64,000 nt of DNA, from contig NZ_CANMUA010000006.1 in the NCBI RefSeq assembly GCF_947500995.1, positions 186,001 through 250,000 on the forward strand, in the 5' to 3' direction. A program made the translations under genes and the position numbers. A model generated the notes under the pieces. That model saw only the letters and a program-made list of their open reading frames with translations, was not told the origin of the DNA and ran no database searches. Below are positions 61,319 to 64,000 of the stretch, in pieces; positions within the stretch are counted from its first letter, which is position 1; every line of letters starts with the position of its first letter. This DNA comes from an uncultured Serinicoccus sp. (GTDB taxonomy: Bacteria; Actinomycetota; Actinomycetes; Actinomycetales; Dermatophilaceae).

Positions 61319-62349
61319 CGCAGCTCTCCGGGTCGCTCGGCCAACCAGGCCGCCCGCAGGCAGGCGCTCGCGTGCTCTCCGCCGGGAGGCACCTCGAGGG
61401 GAGGCGGTGTGGTGCGGCACTCCGGTTGCACGTACTGGCACCGAGGGTGGAACGGGCACCCGGTAGGGAGCCGGGAGGGGGCCGGCGGGCCCCCTCCGAT
61501 GGTGAGGAGACGTTCGGGGACGGGGCCGCTGATCCGGGACAGGGACTCGAGCAGTCCCAGGGTGTAGGGGTGGATCGAGCGGTAGTAGAGCTCGTCGGTG
61601 CTGCACTCCTCCATGACCCGGCCCGCGTACATGACGATGACCCGTTCGGCGAGACCCGCGAGGATGCCCAGGTCGTGGGTGATGAAGACCACGGCGACGC
61701 CCTGCTCGTCGGTGAGTCGGTAGAGCAGGTCGATGATCTTGGCCTGGACACGGACGTCCAGGGCCGTCGTGGGCTCGTCCGCGATCACCAGTCGGGGCTG
61801 GCCGATGAGCGCCATCGCGATCATCACCCGTTGCCGCATCCCTCCGGAGAACTGGTGGGGATAGTTCCGGGCACGTCTGGCCGGATCAGGTATGCCCACC
61901 TCGCCCAGCATCTCGACCGCGCGGCGATGAGCCTCCTTCTTCGGGACCCGTCGCAGCAGCAGCGGCTGGGCCACCTGGTGACCGACGGTCCGCGTGGGGT
62001 CCAGGGCGGAGAGCGGATCCTGGAAGACGTAGCTGATGTCCCATCCACGCAGTGCGCGCAGCCGGTCCTGAGGCGCCGTGAGCAGGTCCTCACCCTCGAA
62101 GACGATGCTGCCGGTGGTGTGGTCGCGGGGTGTCAGCCCGAGGAGCGCCTGCGCGGTGACCGACTTCCCCGAGCCCGACTCGCCGACGATGCCCAACCGC
62201 TCACGCGGCCGGACGTCGAAGGACATGCCGTTCACGGCGCGGATGGGCCCGTCCGCCGAGGGGAAGGTGACGGTGAGGTCACGCACCGACAGCATGGCCT
62301 GGCCCACCTCGACCGGCGCGCTGGTGTCTGATCTGGCCTGCGTGCTCAT
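61315..62349 (-). CDS. Oligopeptide-type ABC ATPase (DppD-like)
   Basis: 344 aa. Walker A GESGSGKS, VFQDPLSALDPTRTVGHQ, FSGGMRQR, RLVIADEPTTALD and THDLGI are present, and the C-terminal GCPFHPRCQYVQPECRTTPPPLE cysteine-rich tail typical of DppD/OppD (iron-sulfur-like cluster). Start overlaps the CoA-transferase stop (ATGA). Confidence 0.93.
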   Translation of the reverse strand: MSTQARSDTSAPVEVGQAMLSVRDLTVTFPSADGPIRAVNGMSFDVRPRERLGIVGESGSGKSVTAQALLGLTPRDHTTGSIVFEGEDLLTAPQDRLRALRGWDISYVFQDPLSALDPTRTVGHQVAQPLLLRRVPKKEAHRRAVEMLGEVGIPDPARRARNYPHQFSGGMRQRVMIAMALIGQPRLVIADEPTTALDVRVQAKIIDLLYRLTDEQGVAVVFITHDLGILAGLAERVIVMYAGRVMEECSTDELYYRSIHPYTLGLLESLSRISGPVPERLLTIGGGPPAPSRLPTGCPFHPRCQYVQPECRTTPPPLEVPPGGEHASACLRAAWLAERPGELR

Positions 62350-63542
62350 CGAGTGCTCCCCTCCGTGCTGCGGACCGCCAGCCCGGACAGCACCTCCTGC
62401 GTGTGCTCCCCGTGCGCCGGCGGGCTGGTGGGGGGTGGCAGCGGGGTGCGGGAGAACCGCGCCGGTGGTGCCACCAGGTGCACGGGGCCGTGCCGGCCCT
62501 CGACCGTGACGATGCGGCCGGTGGCGGTCACCTGGGGGTCCCTCGCCGCCTGCTCGAGGGTCAGCACGGGCGCCGCGTAGATGTCCCGGGCGACCATGAG
62601 CTGCATCCAGTCCGCGGTGCACCGGGTCCGCAGGCGGCTCTCCAGCAGGTGCTCCATCTCCTCCCTGTGCTGGTCACGCACGGCGAAGTCGGCGAAGCGG
62701 GCGTCCTGGGTGAGGTCCGGCAGGCCGAGGATCTCGCAGATCTGCGGGATCTGCCGCCCGCTGGACAGAGCGATGTAGCCGTCGGCCGTCGCGTAGAAGC
62801 CGTACGGAGGGGGGATGTAGCCGTGCCCGTGCATGGCGGTGCGCCGCTCAGGCTCGGCCGCGTCGCTGTTGAGCAGGTGCACGACGTGCTCGGACAGCGC
62901 GGCCAGCGCGCTGCCCAGCAGGTCGACGTGCACCCGCTGCCCCTCACCGGTCCGTTGCCGGTGCACCAGGGCGGCGAGCGCGGCCGCGGCCCCGTTGAGC
63001 CCACCGAGCACGTCCGTGATCGAGAGTCCGACCGGCAGAGGTCGCCCGTCCGGCGCGCTGTTGGCCTGGCCGAGACCGCTGAGGGCCTGGGCCAGGACAT
63101 CCTGCCCAGGACGGCTGCTGTAGGGACCGTCGGGTCCGTAGCCCGAGGCGGACACGTAGACGAGCCCGGGGTTGTCAGCTGCCAGCTCGTCGTACCCCAG
63201 CCCCAGCCGGTCCAGCACACCGGGACGGAAGTTCTCATAGAGCACGTCTGCTGACCTGGCCAGCTGTCGGGCGGCCCGCACCCCCTCGGCCGACTTGAGG
63301 TCCAGCACCACGGAGCGCTTGTTCCGGTTGTTGGCCAGGAAGGTCGCGCGGTAGAGCGAGGTGGGGGCCGGCTCGCCGGGCGCCTGGTAGCGCTCGTCAG
63401 CGCGGCCGTCCGGCGTGAGCGCGCTCGGCCGCTCGACCTTGATCACCTCCGCCCCGAAGTCACCGAGCATCTGGGTCGCGTACGGCCCTTGCACGCGCTC
63501 GGTGAAGTCCAGCACGGTCACCCCGTCCAGCGGGCCGGTCAC
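62346..63542 (-). CDS. Class III CoA-transferase (CaiB/BaiF family)
   Basis: 398 aa, second CoA-transferase of the cluster. LDFTERVQGPYATQMLGDFGAEVIKVE, FLANNRNKRSVVLDLK, YENFRPGVLDRLGLGY and the catalytic Asp in SITDVLGGLNG. Clearly paralogous to the gene at 54855-56081. GTG start overlaps the aldehyde dehydrogenase stop (GTGA), and its own stop overlaps the ATPase start. Confidence 0.92.
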   Translation of the reverse strand: MTGPLDGVTVLDFTERVQGPYATQMLGDFGAEVIKVERPSALTPDGRADERYQAPGEPAPTSLYRATFLANNRNKRSVVLDLKSAEGVRAARQLARSADVLYENFRPGVLDRLGLGYDELAADNPGLVYVSASGYGPDGPYSSRPGQDVLAQALSGLGQANSAPDGRPLPVGLSITDVLGGLNGAAAALAALVHRQRTGEGQRVHVDLLGSALAALSEHVVHLLNSDAAEPERRTAMHGHGYIPPPYGFYATADGYIALSSGRQIPQICEILGLPDLTQDARFADFAVRDQHREEMEHLLESRLRTRCTADWMQLMVARDIYAAPVLTLEQAARDPQVTATGRIVTVEGRHGPVHLVAPPARFSRTPLPPPTSPPAHGEHTQEVLSGLAVRSTEGSTR

Positions 63543-64000
63543 GGGACCACCGCCGTGGGAGGTGCCTGGAACGACACGAAGCGGACCTCGGTCATCTCGA
63601 CGACGGCGCTGGCCGGCCCCTCGCGCGTGTTGCCCGAGTCCCCGACGCCGCCGTAGGGCTGTTGGTCCAGCCGGGTCGTGGGGATGTCGTTGACGAGCAC
63701 GCCGCCGAAGTCCAGCTCGCGTACCGCCCGCAGGGCCAGGCCGAGGTCGCTGGTGAAGATTCCGGCCTGGAGCCCGTACGGCGTCTCGTTGGCGATCGCG
63801 AAGGCCTCCTCCGGCTCGTCGAACGGCACCACGGTCAGCACCGGCCCGAACGCCTCGGCGTCCCGCAGCTGGGACCCTGTCGGTGCCTGGTCGACCACCG
63901 TCGGCCGGAGGCAGGCGCCGTCACGGACACCGCCCGCGACGAGAGAAGCACCCATCCCGGCTGCCTCGTCGATCCACTCCTGCACCCGCTGGGTGGCGGC
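63539..64000 (-). CDS. Aldehyde dehydrogenase, C-terminal part (runs off window)
   Basis: About 153 residues of an aldehyde dehydrogenase C-terminus: DAEAFGPVLTVVPFDEPEEAFAIANETPYGLQAGIFTSDLG and QQPYGGVGDSGNTREGP, family-typical. The catalytic cysteine and the start lie outside the window. It is translationally coupled (GTGA) to the downstream CoA-transferase, so the operon begins beyond 64000. Oxidises an aldehyde, possibly the product of the HpcH-type aldolase. Confidence 0.9.
   Translation of the reverse strand, partial: AATQRVQEWIDEAAGMGASLVAGGVRDGACLRPTVVDQAPTGSQLRDAEAFGPVLTVVPFDEPEEAFAIANETPYGLQAGIFTSDLGLALRAVRELDFGGVLVNDIPTTRLDQQPYGGVGDSGNTREGPASAVVEMTEVRFVSFQAPPTAVVP

Overview
This window is high-GC DNA (roughly 70% by eye) from an actinobacterium. 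GTG starts are frequent, the genes are packed with 4-base ATGA/GTGA stop-start overlaps, Shine-Dalgarno sites are GGAGG-like, and there are probable leaderless promoters plus a class F sortase. The general style suggests Micrococcales, possibly an Ornithinimicrobium/Intrasporangiaceae relative; that placement is inference and no marker gene is present. I see no rRNA, tRNA, CRISPR array, insertion sequence or prophage.

Bases 1-29 kb look like mixed chromosomal background. They hold the end of a ModC-like ABC ATPase, a 22-bp-period repeat array, an acyl-CoA dehydrogenase/SDR pair, an AbgT transporter with its M20 amidohydrolase, and a DUF421 protein. Next come a secreted protein with an unusual sorting tail coupled to a class F sortase, and a seven-gene fully overlapping operon (PIG-L deacetylase with a receiver-like N-terminus, ATP-grasp, PHP, family 2 glycosyltransferase, 46-aa membrane microprotein, secreted helical-repeat protein, unknown protein; 9758-16822). 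After these lie small stress/PH-like membrane proteins, DUF389, an amidohydrolase/EamA/LysR module and a decayed kdpD-kdpE remnant. Two copies of a covarying palindromic intergenic element lie at 20.6 and 21.7 kb.

Bases 28-64 kb are a string of catabolic modules, each with its own transporter and, where visible, its own regulator and operator. (a) 28.3-34.7 kb: two enolase-superfamily dehydratase-like enzymes, a TAXI-TRAP transporter and a LacI regulator, headed by tandem LacI-type operators. (b) 34.9-45.2 kb: an oligopeptide ABC transporter including a permease-ATPase fusion, followed by four hydrolases (alpha/beta hydrolase, amidohydrolase, DUF1028, M20 carbamoylase-like), with an XRE-cupin regulator and two operator-like dyads. 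(c) 45.3-54.8 kb: a sugar ABC transporter diverging from a PfkB kinase, a YihT-like aldolase, a DeoR regulator, a zinc alcohol dehydrogenase, a tartrate-dehydrogenase-like enzyme and an aldehyde dehydrogenase, with a 37-bp dyad in the divergent promoter. (d) 54.9-64 kb: two class III CoA-transferases, an enoyl-CoA hydratase, an HpcH aldolase, an aldehyde dehydrogenase and an oligopeptide-type ABC transporter lacking a visible second permease.

The best candidates for undescribed biology are the seven-gene operon at 9.8-16.8 kb, the aldolase/kinase pathway of module (c), and the hydrolase set of module (b). Start sites were chosen from Shine-Dalgarno spacing, signal peptides and overlaps; functions are assigned from motifs recalled from the families, without any database search.
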